Assembly (NCBI GenBank): GCA_000697475.1
Contig: JNEU01001023.1
Location: 1-64,000 of the forward strand
DNA length: 64,000 nt
Direction: 5' to 3'
Origin: Lichtheimia corymbifera B2541
Taxonomy: Eukaryota; Mucoromycota; Mucoromycetes; Mucorales; Lichtheimiaceae
Of this stretch, positions 23,488-36,649 are shown one piece after another. Position numbers and translations under genes: made by a program. A model generated the notes under the pieces. That model was not told the DNA's origin and made no database searches. It saw only the letters and a program-made list of their open reading frames with translations. How positions within the stretch are numbered: the stretch's first letter is position 1; each line of letters starts with the position of its first letter.

Positions 23488-26229
23488 ATGAGCGTCCTCG
23501 GTATGTCTATTTATTTGATATTGGATGTGGATAATGACTAATATTGTATATATCTAGTGACGACGACTTTTTCTCAGGGAGCCGTGTTTTATGCTGGCGA
23601 AACTGTCTCCTGCACCATAGCGTTCACCAACCCGTTACCTACACTACCACGACCACCAAGTGCATCATCGTCATCGTCATCCACTTATAGTCGACGATCC
23701 AGTACGCGCTTTCAGCAGCAGTCCACTCGGCATCTCCAGGGAAATGCAAGCAACCATAGTCGGTCGCAATCGGTCAGTTCTACTTCTGAGCTTGGTACCA
23801 TGACCCCAAAGCAAGCCAAACGACAAAGCAAACGAGCATCACGCGACTTGGAAGCCTTCATGGGACGATCGACAGTGAGCTCACCATCACCTCCTGGGTC
23901 CAGTAGAACAGCTACAACTACACTTACATCGCTAGCCTCGTCAACGTTTTCTTTCTTTACCGGCCGACAAGATACGCGCAAAGATGAACAACAACAAGAA
24001 GAAGAGGAAGAACAAGAACAAACACATCATTGGGAGGAAGGTATGGTATAGGATGAAGGATGATGAGGAGAACAGTCTTCTTACAAAAGGAGGGAATTAT
24101 TGTTGTAGAACGACATCATTCATCCTCATCGAGAATGGCGGCTATGTTGGATGAAGAGAATGACGATGATCAAGGAGCAGCTGGAGAAGGAGGAGAACCT
24201 ATATCGATTGAATTGGGTGATTCAATGACACCACGATCCAGTGTAGATACGCATGGCACACGAGAACCTTACTATGATATCAGTCGACGTAGCTCAATGG
24301 ATTCTTTGGCATCATCCAACAACCCATATCATGGGGGTCGAGCATCACAACTATCAGCACCGCGATTGTCACAATTCTTGCTAGGATCATCCTCTGCGCC
24401 ATCCCTCGTCAAAAAGCCTGAACATTTGCTCTGGGGATTTGCTCAAGTCGTCGGCAACTTTATTGTGGATCCAACTCTTATCAACAATAACGAATTCGCT
24501 CCTCTCAAACAAAGGACAATGTATCGACCTCATGGTGCTGGCATGGGCGGTGGTGGAGGTTTACTAATGGGTGGTCGTTCCGATATGCATTCAAAGATTG
24601 GTAAGTAAACCATTTACGTGGATAGAGGACAATGGCTCAATTATGTGTGTGTGTCCAGATACCCGTACGACGCCTGTAATCTCAACACCTCCATCAATTT
24701 TATTTGTGGACCTGGATTTGGCACCTGGAGAGACAAAAAAGTGTATGTGTTTCTTTTTATATATATCGTTATTCTCAGCCCTTGTACCGCCCGCCTCTTT
24801 CTTATGCAACTCTTTTTTATTTCTAGTTTCATATAAGCTCAAGCTCCCGAATGATATTCCACCATCTCATCGAGGCAAAGCCATTCGATTCACTTATTCT
24901 CTTGTTGTCGGTACGCAACGTGCAAATACAACACCATCGGGTGGTCAAGGTCAGGTTGTACAAATCCCCTTTCGGGTGCTGAACCACGTATCCGGTAAGT
25001 TGATACAATCTTGGTATTCCATGAACTCACTCACTCACTTTTCGATGCTGCCATAGAGGATGGGTCACGACCGATTTATGACTTGATGAATCCTGTCGTC
25101 ATGTATAAGGATGAAGCTATTGTGGAAGCATTCTCTGAAGAGGATTTCAAAAAAACCAGACTGAGTATGAGGCGAAGGGAATCGAATAAAGCAGGTAAGG
25201 TGCTGGAGATCATTTTGGGGATGATGATGATGGATGGACTAACATGGTGGATCACCATTGTCTAGCTAGCAACAAGGCAAGGGATGAATTTATGGCCTAT
25301 GTGAACGAGCTTTCTGAACATGTCAATGGCAACACATCGATCCATGAAATTACACGACGGGAAAGCGATGCATACGAGGAACCTACCGCTGATCAGGATC
25401 AGGATGATGATGAAACAGCTGAGAAACGAATGTATGGTCGGGCGTGTGCTCAAATTGTTTCCAGGATAACCAATGCAAGCAGGAAAGGTAACGTCTTTGT
25501 TGTATTTGGATGTATGGATGGATGGATGGGACTCATTGTTGTATGACATAGCCATGTTTGATATATGCAAAAACAATCAACGGGTTGCACAGCTGCATTT
25601 GACAAAAACGTCTTATCGTCTTGGAGAAGCTGTCTTGGGCGTCTTGGATTTCGAGCATGCGGTGTTGCCGACCTATGAGGTGAGCTAGATAGCACCCACA
25701 CACATGACACCGCCACTCATTCTTTTATAGGTATCCATTCTTTTGGAAAGCAACGAGATAGTACAAAGTGATATCGCTATACGACAACCCACCCAGATTG
25801 CACGCATTTCTCGGAAATGCTATGCTGAGCATCATTCATTTTGTCTCAACCATCGACGACTGGCCTTTTCCCTTCCTATTCCCACCATCGCATCACCTGA
25901 ATTCCAGACAACAGGAGGTAAATTGAGGAAGAATGGATCACGACATGAAAATGTTAACTTTTATTGTTATTATAGTCAAATTACAGTATTACCTCAAGTT
26001 TGAATTTATTGTTGCTCAAAGGCCAAAACGATTATCCACCTCCTCTCCTCCCAAAGCACAACCCCCTTTCATTCCTATCAATGTAGATGATCGGCATAAG
26101 CATTACCAAGCCGCACAGGACGTTGATGTGAGCACATTCGACTGCCAAATCCCTATTCGAGTGTATGGATCGCCTGGTGGAACAGATCGTGCCGTCTATG
26201 GCAGGCCATACACCTTTCTTGTACAGTAA
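23488..26229 (+). CDS. RGP1: Rgp1, subunit of the Ric1-Rgp1 Ypt6/Rab6 exchange factor
   Basis: With Ric1, Rgp1 activates the Rab6-type GTPase Ypt6 at the Golgi for endosome-to-Golgi traffic. Ten exons (23488-23500, 23558-24040, 24109-24600, 24659-24742, 24827-24994, 25057-25194, 25266-25487, 25552-25679, 25731-25917, 25976-26229) encode 722 aa. The arrestin-like beta-sandwich opens with FSQGAVFYAGETVSCTIAF, typical of Rgp1. A Ser-rich low-complexity insertion follows (about 30-330). Then come LLWGFAQVVGNF, SILFVDLDLAPGETKKFSYK, and the C-terminal LTKTSYRLGEAVLGVLDF and YYLKFEFIVAQ blocks. The first exon is only 13 nt. The family core is recognisable throughout, while the long inserts are poorly constrained. 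It converges on ALG13. Confidence 0.88.
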
Positions 26230-26381
26230 TGTTTTTTCTTTCTTGTTTATGTTGTTTTTGTGTAGACAATAGGCAGAGATAACACACACATTCACACACA
26301 CAAACATATATATACATATGGCACATATATCAATCAATCCACGACCACCTTGAATAAACCTTGTATACGCTTTATTACTAA

Positions 26382-26993
26382 CTAATGAAAACCCATATGG
26401 TGATCCAACAGATTGGTGAAGGCGTCTGTGGCGGGGCTGGGGAAGGGGTCCATCTCGCGTGTGCTTGCATCACGCACAGCATCCACTAGTTCACTTTATC
26501 ATGTTGTTAGATCTCTATCTTTTATCATTTCATATAAACTTACTTTGGAGCACTACAACAACAATAATTCTTTTGCTGCATGGCTTGTGCTAATTCGACT
26601 TGGTGATTATCCATCAATGATGTATTGCTGACAACAATCAATCGCTTGTGTAAACGAAGCGCCTGTAGCATCGATCCGGATCCTTTTGATATTTGAGTCA
26701 TCCATGCTCACTCCCATTAATCCCAATCCTGTGCATGTACCTGCATGACTAATAATAAGACTAGCACGTTTCATGTCGTCCTCAATAGAAGGCTTGTACG
26801 CATATCCTTCCGTCTTTATGCCGCCATTGAGTAACTGGTTGACATTGCGCGTGTAGACGTGTTCAGATGATCCATATTGAATGACAACCGAAGAGTAGCC
26901 AAGCGATTTGAGTGCTGAAAGGAACGATCCCGTGGTAACAACGTCAACGAGTTCATCAAAGCCTGTGGATCCAACTGTAACAAAGACCGACAT
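26382..26993 (-). CDS. ALG13: UDP-GlcNAc transferase catalytic subunit Alg13
   Basis: Alg13 binds the membrane anchor Alg14 on the cytosolic ER face and adds the second GlcNAc to dolichol-PP-GlcNAc in N-glycan synthesis. Three exons (26993-26741, 26682-26544, 26493-26382) encode 167 aa, close to the usual ~200. The N-terminal [16 protein letters not shown] and the [13 protein letters not shown] and [16 protein letters not shown] motifs of the GT28 C-terminal-type fold are clear. The ATG at 26993 was chosen over one 24 codons upstream because orthologues start right at the first beta strand. The 3' end lies 152 bp from the RGP1 stop, so the transcripts may overlap. Confidence 0.93.
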
Positions 26994-27468
26994 TATTCCC
27001 TGTGTGTTGTGGGATTGATCGATGGAACCCCATAGCAACTCCCCTCTTTTCAAATATAACATCACGTGATCATCTTTAGTTGATAGCTCTCACTCAATTG
27101 ATGTATCGATGTGTTTAAATAAAATTATACAATCTATATCGGAATATGTGTATATCAAGTGCAATGTTATTGTTGGCTAGGCAACGAGATGAAGCAGGTG
27201 CATCAGCAAATCATGTTTCCACGACCGACGGCTGTTTTCCAGAGCATGTTTTGGTGTCCATCCTAATTGTTCAAAGTATTATTGACCACGCCGACCTTTA
27301 ATGGTCAAGATAGCGATGGGGATCTTGCAGCACATAGATAACAATAGTGTAATGAATGGCAGAATGATAGCGGCTGAGATGCGTGGGGGCGGGGGATGCA
27401 AGCTTCAAGCGTGTGGTCCATACAAGGCAATTCATCTACCTTTTCCTTCTCCACCTTCATACACCGTA
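26994..27468. promoter_or_regulatory. Divergent spacer ALG13 / ADA1
   Basis: These 475 bp lie between divergent genes and should hold both promoters. An open frame in phase with ADA1 extends up to 27301 but has no conserved content; ATG triplets at 27301 and downstream lie before the chosen ADA1 start and could be upstream starts. Confidence 0.45.
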
Positions 27469-29004
27469 ATGCCCACCACGGAATCATCAACGCCTCCTCC
27501 TCCTTCCATTTCGCAAACAACAACACCAGCAACTCCAACCATGACGAATGCAACGGGTGCCAACAATGTAGAATCGACGTCCGCAACGACCCCGTTGAAT
27601 ATGAACAGCACCCCTAATGACAAGACGACACACAGAGATCGTGTACGATTAAAAGGGAAATTCCCTAGCACCATGACGCCGTCAGGTCGACAAGATGTTC
27701 TAGCACTGAAACAGCAACTTGCAGACGCGCTTGGAGAGAACGGGCCACTGTATTGGGATGCCCTGAAGGACTTTGTTGCCGGCAAACTGAACCGACAAGA
27801 GTTTGATTTCTATGCCAACCTCTATCTTAGTCGAGAGAATGGTAAATGGATAGAAGAAAGACAGGTGGCCTTTGTACTAACACGGGGTCTTTTAGCATAT
27901 CTTCACAATGCTTTTATCCTAAGCACCATTCACAACGCACAGGCCGCTCATCCACCGCCTTCCAAACATCGTTCTGTTGGCTGGGCCAAGAGGAAACGCG
28001 GCAAGGATGGATCATTACTCGATGGAAGCCAGGATCGTGATCCACAAAAGAGACGACTCAAGATGGATGTTATGTCACTGAGTAAAGCGGATCGTGATCG
28101 TCTTAAGCAATTGGTCAAGGTAAAAAAGAGGGAATGAATTCAAGTGGGATGTGGGATCCAGTGGATTAATAGGATTTTTTATACGTACGTGCATAGTCTG
28201 GTGACAAGGAACGATTGCGACCTTTTGTTGATCAAGTGCTTGGACCACGCATTAGCCGAGTACCGCCATTACCATTACCTGCAGAACAGTTACCACAAAG
28301 TATGAGTTGGTGGGGGAGGAGGGGTATACTGATAAATCCAACTAACATAAACATAACTGACAGCTTTCAATTCGGATTATGCACGTGGACTTTTGGCACC
28401 CTTATGCGCGGACCTGAAGGAACTTCCTGGACCAGAGACTTTACGTGCAAGGATGACTAGTATAGCACTTGAACAAGGATTAGTGGGTGGTGTCTCAGAG
28501 GACGTTGTGAGTGCCATGCTATTTGCCACCGAGAGTTATATCAAGTCAGCGATTGCCAATGCCATCAGCAAACGAAGAGTGAATAGAACGATCGGCGTAC
28601 GGATGAGGAAAGACACGGATGAGACACGTACAATGGCTTTGGAACAAATGTCCTTAACAGCATCATCAACAACGGCACCTTCATCTTCAATACAAAAACC
28701 ATCATCATCATCATCATCCTCAGAACAAGAACCTACAAAAGACGTGCAAATGTCTGAAGCAAGCAACAACGCCACAACCAAAAATGAAGATGAAAAGTCA
28801 TCCATCACCTCCTCCTCTGTTGATACCCCGGGTGATTCAATTTCCTTACGTGATCTGGCATTCTCCTTTTCAGTATCACCTTATGTATTGGTTGAAAATC
28901 CTCTCAGTGCCGAAAGGTTGACAGCATTGTTAACGGATAGCGAAGATGAAGAAACGGATGATGACTTGGGCGACTCGAGCTCTGAAGGTGGATTTGAATT
29001 GTAA
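27469..29004 (+). CDS. HFI1: SAGA complex adaptor Ada1 (Hfi1/TADA1 family)
   Basis: Ada1/Hfi1 is a histone-fold subunit that holds SAGA together and is needed for its coactivator function. Exons 27469-27841, 27896-28119, 28197-28299 and 28364-29004 encode 446 aa. A Pro/Thr/Asn-rich N-terminus precedes the SAGA-Tad1 domain: LKQQLADALGENGPLYW, FVAGKLNRQEFD, then YLHNAFILSTIHNAQ. A histone-fold segment follows (LAPLCADLKELPGPETLRAR...VSEDVVSAMLFATESYIK), then Ser-rich and acidic tracts and a final LRDLAFSFSVSPYVL block. The first intron is 54 nt, a multiple of three and stop-free, so it is easily missed; see the separate entry. The start ATG is the one nearest the conserved region. Confidence 0.88.
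27842..27895 (+). other. 54-nt stop-free 3n intron in ADA1
   Basis: It starts GTAAATGG, carries a perfect TACTAAC branch site and ends GGGGTCTTTTAG. Removing it joins LSREN to AYLHNAF, the expected family sequence. Left in place it would insert 18 residues without a frameshift or stop, so a gene caller would read through it. Confidence 0.85.
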
Positions 29005-29146
29005 CAAGAACACATGAAAGTTGAATAGCGGAGAGTCAATCTATCGGTGTGAAAATAAAGGATGCGTTGGAGTAATATCATGCTCTTGTTTGTCTCCCTT
29101 TTTCTTTTTACCCCACCTTTTTTTTATATCTAAACTTTATCACACA

Positions 29147-30621
29147 ATGGCTCTGCCGCTTTCTGGGATTGTTGTTCTTGAGTTAGGAGGGCTTGCTCCA
29201 GCACCTTTTGCAGGCATGATCCTCTCGGATTTTGGTGCTAGTGTGATTCGTATTGACCGCACAAATGGTCGCAGTACTGACATTTTGGCAAGGTTGGCTA
29301 TTAAATTGAAATTCATGCTGCTTCATGTATGCTGATACCGAACCATAGAAACAAACGATCCATCTCGTTGAACCTTAAAAATCCTACAGCCATTGCTACA
29401 CTACGCGAGATGACAAAGAAGGCAGATGTTTTGCTTGATCCGTTTCGACCTGGCGTGCTCGAGAAGCTCGGTTTAGGCCCTGATGTATTACTTAAGGACA
29501 ATCCACGTCTCATTATTGCTCGCATCAGTGGTTTTGGTCCTTCAGGTCCTGCATCGAAAGCAGCTGGTCATGATATCAATTATCTTGCCACCGCTGGCGT
29601 TTTGGGGGTAAGCCTATTAACAATGTATGCTTGTTTTTATCCATTTATGCTGAAGATGTATCATTTAGATGATTGGGCAAGAAGGCGATCCACCCGTGTT
29701 CCCATTGAATGTATTGGGTGAGTACACACACATTTTAAAATTTAGTCAGCTTTTCTCACGTGGTACATCCATGTCATGTAGCTGACTTTGCTGGTGGTGG
29801 ATTGATGTGTGCTATGGGCATTCTAATGGCAATCGTTGAAAGACAAAGGTCTGGTAAAGGACAAGTGGTGGATGCCAACCTGGTACGTGTATTCCTAACC
29901 ATCTTTGAGGATATTTTATTAACAAGTGTTGTATTGCATAGACAAGCGGAACATCTTATTTGACGACATTCCCTTATCTCATGCAACGATATGGTTTGAA
30001 CTTTGCCGAACCACGTGGTAGCAGTATGCTTGATGGTGGTGCTCACTTTTACCAATCCTATAAAACCAAGGACGGGCGTTTCATGTCAGTGTAAGTTGAA
30101 GAAGGAGATATATACATTGGGTATTGTGGCAGCAAAAGTAGACTCATATGGAAAACAGTGGTGCTATTGAGCCCCAGTTTTATGCAGAGCTTATCAAAGG
30201 ACTCGGCCTTAAGCTAGAAGATCTACCCAATCAACATGATAATGAGCATTGGCCAGCTATGAAGGAACGTTTTGCAACCATCTTTGCCAGCAAAACCCAA
30301 GCTGAATGGACCGACATATTCGATGGTACTGATGCATGCGTGGCTCCTATCCTCTCTTTTCGTGAACCCATTCCTGGTGCGTCTCCTGTCACCCAACAAG
30401 AACGCCAGTGGCCACGTCAAGCTGCACCTCCACAACCAGCCCCAGCATTATCCAGAACACCAGCACGACCTGCAGACTATGAAAATGATGTGCCCTTTTT
30501 AACACCTGGTGAACACACATGTGAGATCCTGACCCAATTTGGTTTCAGCAAGGATAAAATCGACCAATTGCTTCAATCCGGTGCTGCTATGGATGCCTCA
30601 TCACCAAAAGCCAATTTGTAA
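29147..30621 (+). CDS. AMACR: Alpha-methylacyl-CoA racemase (CoA-transferase family III)
   Basis: The enzyme interconverts (2R)- and (2S)-methylacyl-CoA so that branched fatty acids can enter beta-oxidation. Six exons (29147-29292, 29349-29607, 29669-29717, 29782-29882, 29942-30090, 30159-30621) encode 388 aa, the normal length. The N-terminus [20 protein letters not shown] and the family III core [12 protein letters not shown] are present. The catalytic pair is visible: His123 in GHDINY and Asp153 in ADFAGGG, matching the known His122/Asp152 of the human enzyme. The C-terminus ends KANL, a variant peroxisomal targeting signal like that of mammalian catalase. The leader (29080-29146) is T/C-rich. 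Its stop is 24 bp from the ATP23 stop on the other strand. Confidence 0.93.
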
Positions 30622-30645
30622 TAAAATGCAGATTTATATTATATA

Positions 30646-31613
30646 TCATGATCCATGAGCTATATTAAACGGGGCTCTATCCTGAACACACTTGTCAAAC
30701 ACTTGTCGTATATACATTTCAGCAGTCGTCCTTCCTCCACAGTGAACAGCTGTTGATCGAATAGCATCTTCCCAAATACATTCTCGTTTACGCTGTGGCG
30801 ATTTGATATCATGGCATTGTCCTAGTATATAACAGTGTGAATAAGATATTTGAATATGTTGCCTTTGTTTTTACCTAATGCTGAAGCACGAATCTCGCCA
30901 CATGCAATCAAATGACACATGGTTGAAAACGTCCCTGTGCGTATCCTGTCAAAAGCGTGGACCAGCTCATGCACCAATGTGGACTCCAATTGTTTCTCAG
31001 AATGGATGTTATCGCAACAAATCACAATGCTATCCACCATTTGTATGAGCCCAATCGCCACATACTCATTCATCCCTTTTAACTTACCGTTTGTATTGTC
31101 CATCATAATATCCCATTCGGCTCTACATACTACGTATGAGTCATGAATTCATTCACAATCCCATGACACACGTACCGCTTGTTGTGTTCCTGCACAAGGC
31201 CTAGTATTGGCATATCACATGTTAATCCTTGCTGTCAAACTTGAAGACGTCCACATACCGGCAAGTGATTCCACGTCGTAGACTATCCTTGTTGAGGGCA
31301 AAAATAGCTTGCAGTAATCTAGCAACTTTGGGCGATGTCTCCAGAATGCGACCGAGCTCCACTGTGCATTTCCCCTCGGTGTACCTGATACAAATACGGT
31401 GATTGCGGGTCAGCCAATGTCGTAGAACTGTCGATGAGGTTGCTTACGGTTGATCTTGTTGGGGCGAATGGTAAAAGCGCATTCGATCCAAGCGCAAGGT
31501 GGTGGGAGCTGACTCCTCACGGGAACCAAAATTGGACCCTTTGTCAGCATTCTTTCTTCAAAGTAGAAATGTCACGTTATCATTAGCACGGCCTTGTTAA
31601 CCAGACTCTCCAT
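30646..31613 (-). CDS. ATP23: Mitochondrial inner-membrane metalloprotease Atp23
   Basis: Atp23 processes and chaperones Atp6 during F1Fo-ATP synthase assembly and degrades some intermembrane-space proteins. The exon chain 31551-31448, 31384-31259, 31200-31176, 31122-31088, 31029-30875 and 30821-30646 is well supported. A short first exon from 31613 (MESL..., ending 31602 or 31590) completes about 210-214 aa. The zinc protease motif is HELVHAFD, followed by the Atp23-typical HLIACGEIRASAL. Upstream, the CRPCAGTQQA and GYYDGQYKR blocks supply the family's CxxC and Gly-aromatic motif. The Cys-rich tail (QCHDIKS, RECIWEDAIRS) matches the twin cysteines of the family. The start exon is uncertain because its donor is weak (GTTAAC or GTGCTA). 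Confidence 0.88.
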
Positions 31614-33544
31614 TGTACCTTTAATCAAATATCACAATCACTCAGTAAAGTGGCCATGTTTTCCATCAAATATAATCTATGTACTATCCCCAATAGTATT
31701 TTGTCGCACCATATTTGAGCGGGGCGGCGATCATGATGGATGATGATGTGGGGCTACAACAGCCTGCACTTGCATAAACGCCCATTTGAAACATTCTTAC
31801 CTTTCCTATAATCTCATTTACAGTAACATTGTTAATTGGCAATAAACAACTCAAAAGGCTTGCTTCCCTCCGACCGGTGGATAGTCATTCGCCAACTTTC
31901 AGGTACGCACTTGCACCAATTCGGGGAAAGCAATCCATAGTTACACAAAGCAGGTTGCCTTGTTGGAAGAAAGGAACAGCAGCAACCCAACAAAATCCCA
32001 CGCTCTTCATAAAAACTAACATCCTATTACCCAAATAAAAACATTGTCCCAAATGAGGAGTGTATATGAGATCGATAAGAAATTGAGTCCGGCAGTAAAC
32101 TGGAAAAAAAAGTACGAGGCTGATTATTTTGACATGAACTGATGATGATGAACAAGGTTATTACAACAAATAATTGAAAGCTGTCATCATCGTATCACAT
32201 TCTTACATATGATAGATGTTGGATGACGTGTGGGGCAATTGTCTTGTGATCAACCAGACAACGTGGGCGTTGTTACCTGTCACCGACACATCTGTTATAG
32301 AAGAAAGGTCGAGATCCTCTCCTTTTTTATTGTCCCGCAACAAGTTGTCCAACATAGATAGGATGAAAAAGTCTGGTACTTCCTATAAAGAACATGGACC
32401 AACACCACCCGTTATTGGTAACTATACCATTGATGATGGTACATGGGACGAACATGGAAACAACTTGAATTGGGTAACGTTAGCGATCTTTATTTTTTGA
32501 GTCGATGGGATGGTGGGCTGCATAACAAACTCATGTAGGATATATGCTGCGTGCACGAGGAACAGAAACCTTCCGAAAGGGTGTCATGTCGCACCAGATG
32601 ATAGCGTGTGTTCCCAATGTGCCGCTCTTAATGCCTTGTAATGGGTACACCTTTTCAAAGTGCTCTACTCTTGTGCCAATAGCGAAACAACGCACGGACA
32701 CGCTTCTCGTCTATACCCGTGGCACGGCGGTAAAGCTGCTCCGAAAGGTCTTTTATCGATGGATCAATAATTGATTAGCTGCATCAGGAAATGAGAACAA
32801 CATGCATTGCATCGTGCATAAGCTTTTTTTTTTACTTTTCGTGCATTGCATCCACAAAGGGGGCCGCAAAGAAAAAAGAAAACCTGGGGCACCGGCAGCA
32901 TCATAGTAGCAGTAGTAGTAAGAGGACGACGACCTTTAGGTCTATTATCATTTTCATCTTGTCTCCTATCGCACAAGGATCTGTCATAGACGAGTGTTTG
33001 GTTATTTATAGCTACAAAAATAAACCGTTTACGACATGTCCAATGCCTCCAAATCACTGGTTGGGAATAGATGCCACATGTGGTGCAACCACAACCCACG
33101 CACTAGTAGCCCAATTACCATGTGCTGTTGACGGCCCTTTAGATCTTTTTGGATTTGACGTATGCAACACGTAGAGATGATTGGCATGGATTCAACACAA
33201 ACCGGGTTATTGTGCAGGTTGGCGCTGACACGTTTGATTATAGCAATGGGTATCAAGCTTTTGCCGCTGATAACTATAATATCACGTATACCCCTTTCTT
33301 TCTTTATCATCATCAATGCGACAAACAAAGCAACGAGGAAAAAACATGCAAACAATACACACACACACATCACTTGTGCTACACTGACAAGGTGATATAT
33401 TACTATTGAATGGGTTTTCTGCATTGGAAATAAAGGTGTACAAGTAAAACTGATTGAATAAAGACATACTAGTAGAAGGATTTGATCGTTGTCTCTAAAT
33501 TTGCCATTCTTGTGTCGCTTTATCGATCTATTTTTGTCTGGTTT

Positions 33545-33611
33545 CCGCGGAAGCAAGCAACGTGTCGGCTACTTGATCCCCCCTTTGATTATTCCCCCCA
33601 CCGCGGAAGCA
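33545..33611 (+). promoter_or_regulatory. Direct CCGCGGAAGCA repeats in the GFA1 promoter
   Basis: The 11-mer CCGCGGAAGCA occurs at 33545 and 33601, in the same orientation and 56 bp apart, about 165-220 bp before the GFA1 ATG. The core CCGCGG is palindromic and fits a zinc-cluster factor site. The factor is unknown. Confidence 0.45.
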
Positions 33612-33659
33612 GCCTAATGGATATCTTTTGACGTGATCCAACGAAAAGCAAATCAAACC

Positions 33660-33669
33660 TATATAAAAG
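33660..33669 (+). promoter_or_regulatory. TATA box of GFA1
   Basis: TATATAAAAG lies 97 bp upstream of the GFA1 start codon and is followed by a TTCTTTTTTACTTG pyrimidine-rich leader. It is the clearest TATA box in the window and fits a highly expressed enzyme gene. Confidence 0.6.
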
Positions 33670-33765
33670 CCATTCAATTTTGGATCCTTGGCTCGACTCG
33701 CTTCTTTTTTACTTGTTCCTTTACCCGTTCTTTTTCATCTACATTACTCATATACACATTACAGC

Positions 33766-36260
<2,495 letters not shown>

Positions 36261-36649
36261 TAAAAAAATCATGGTTTCTCAGGATATTTTTGTGTGCTTG
36301 TGATGGGATATATGGCAGATGTATTAGCTCTTGGCATTTGTGGATTGAGTTCTATAAAGCTATGCTATGGATTCGTTGTGAAGAAGATATATTTAAACGG
36401 TAGGGCTTTTTGGGGTTGCTTCATCGACCTAGGTGGTGGTGGTACAGCTTCAGCCCTATATTGGTATTACATCCACAAAAGAAGGATCGTGTATTACGAC
36501 GTTATTGGCGAGGTCCCATTACAAAGGAAAAGGGAGGTACGGCTATACTATCGTATACAGCCTCTGTTTAAGACGTAATGAATCAATCAGATTCCTTTCT
36601 CTTTCTTCTTTTTCCTTTATTGAAGCATTGCAAGTGGATCATAGATCTT
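36261..36649. other. Spacer between GFA1 and the inverted repeat
   Basis: This holds the probable GFA1 3' UTR (AATAAAAAAAT-like run right after the stop). Part of it, near the AGGCTGTATACGAT block (reverse strand, about 36550), still matches 4150-4165, so homology to copy B resumes beyond an ~85-bp gap. Confidence 0.5.

Larger units (their letters stand above)
31614..33765. other. 2.1-kb region upstream of GFA1, no confident gene
   Basis: Open frames at 32216-32500 and 32544-32774 could be joined by a GTAACG...TGTAG intron into one reading frame (GNYTIDDGTWDEHG... then GYMLRARGTETF), and 32791-33409 has further short frames. No known domain is visible and there are many interruptions, so this may be an eroded gene or chance. 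The last 250 bp form the GFA1 promoter. Confidence 0.35.
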
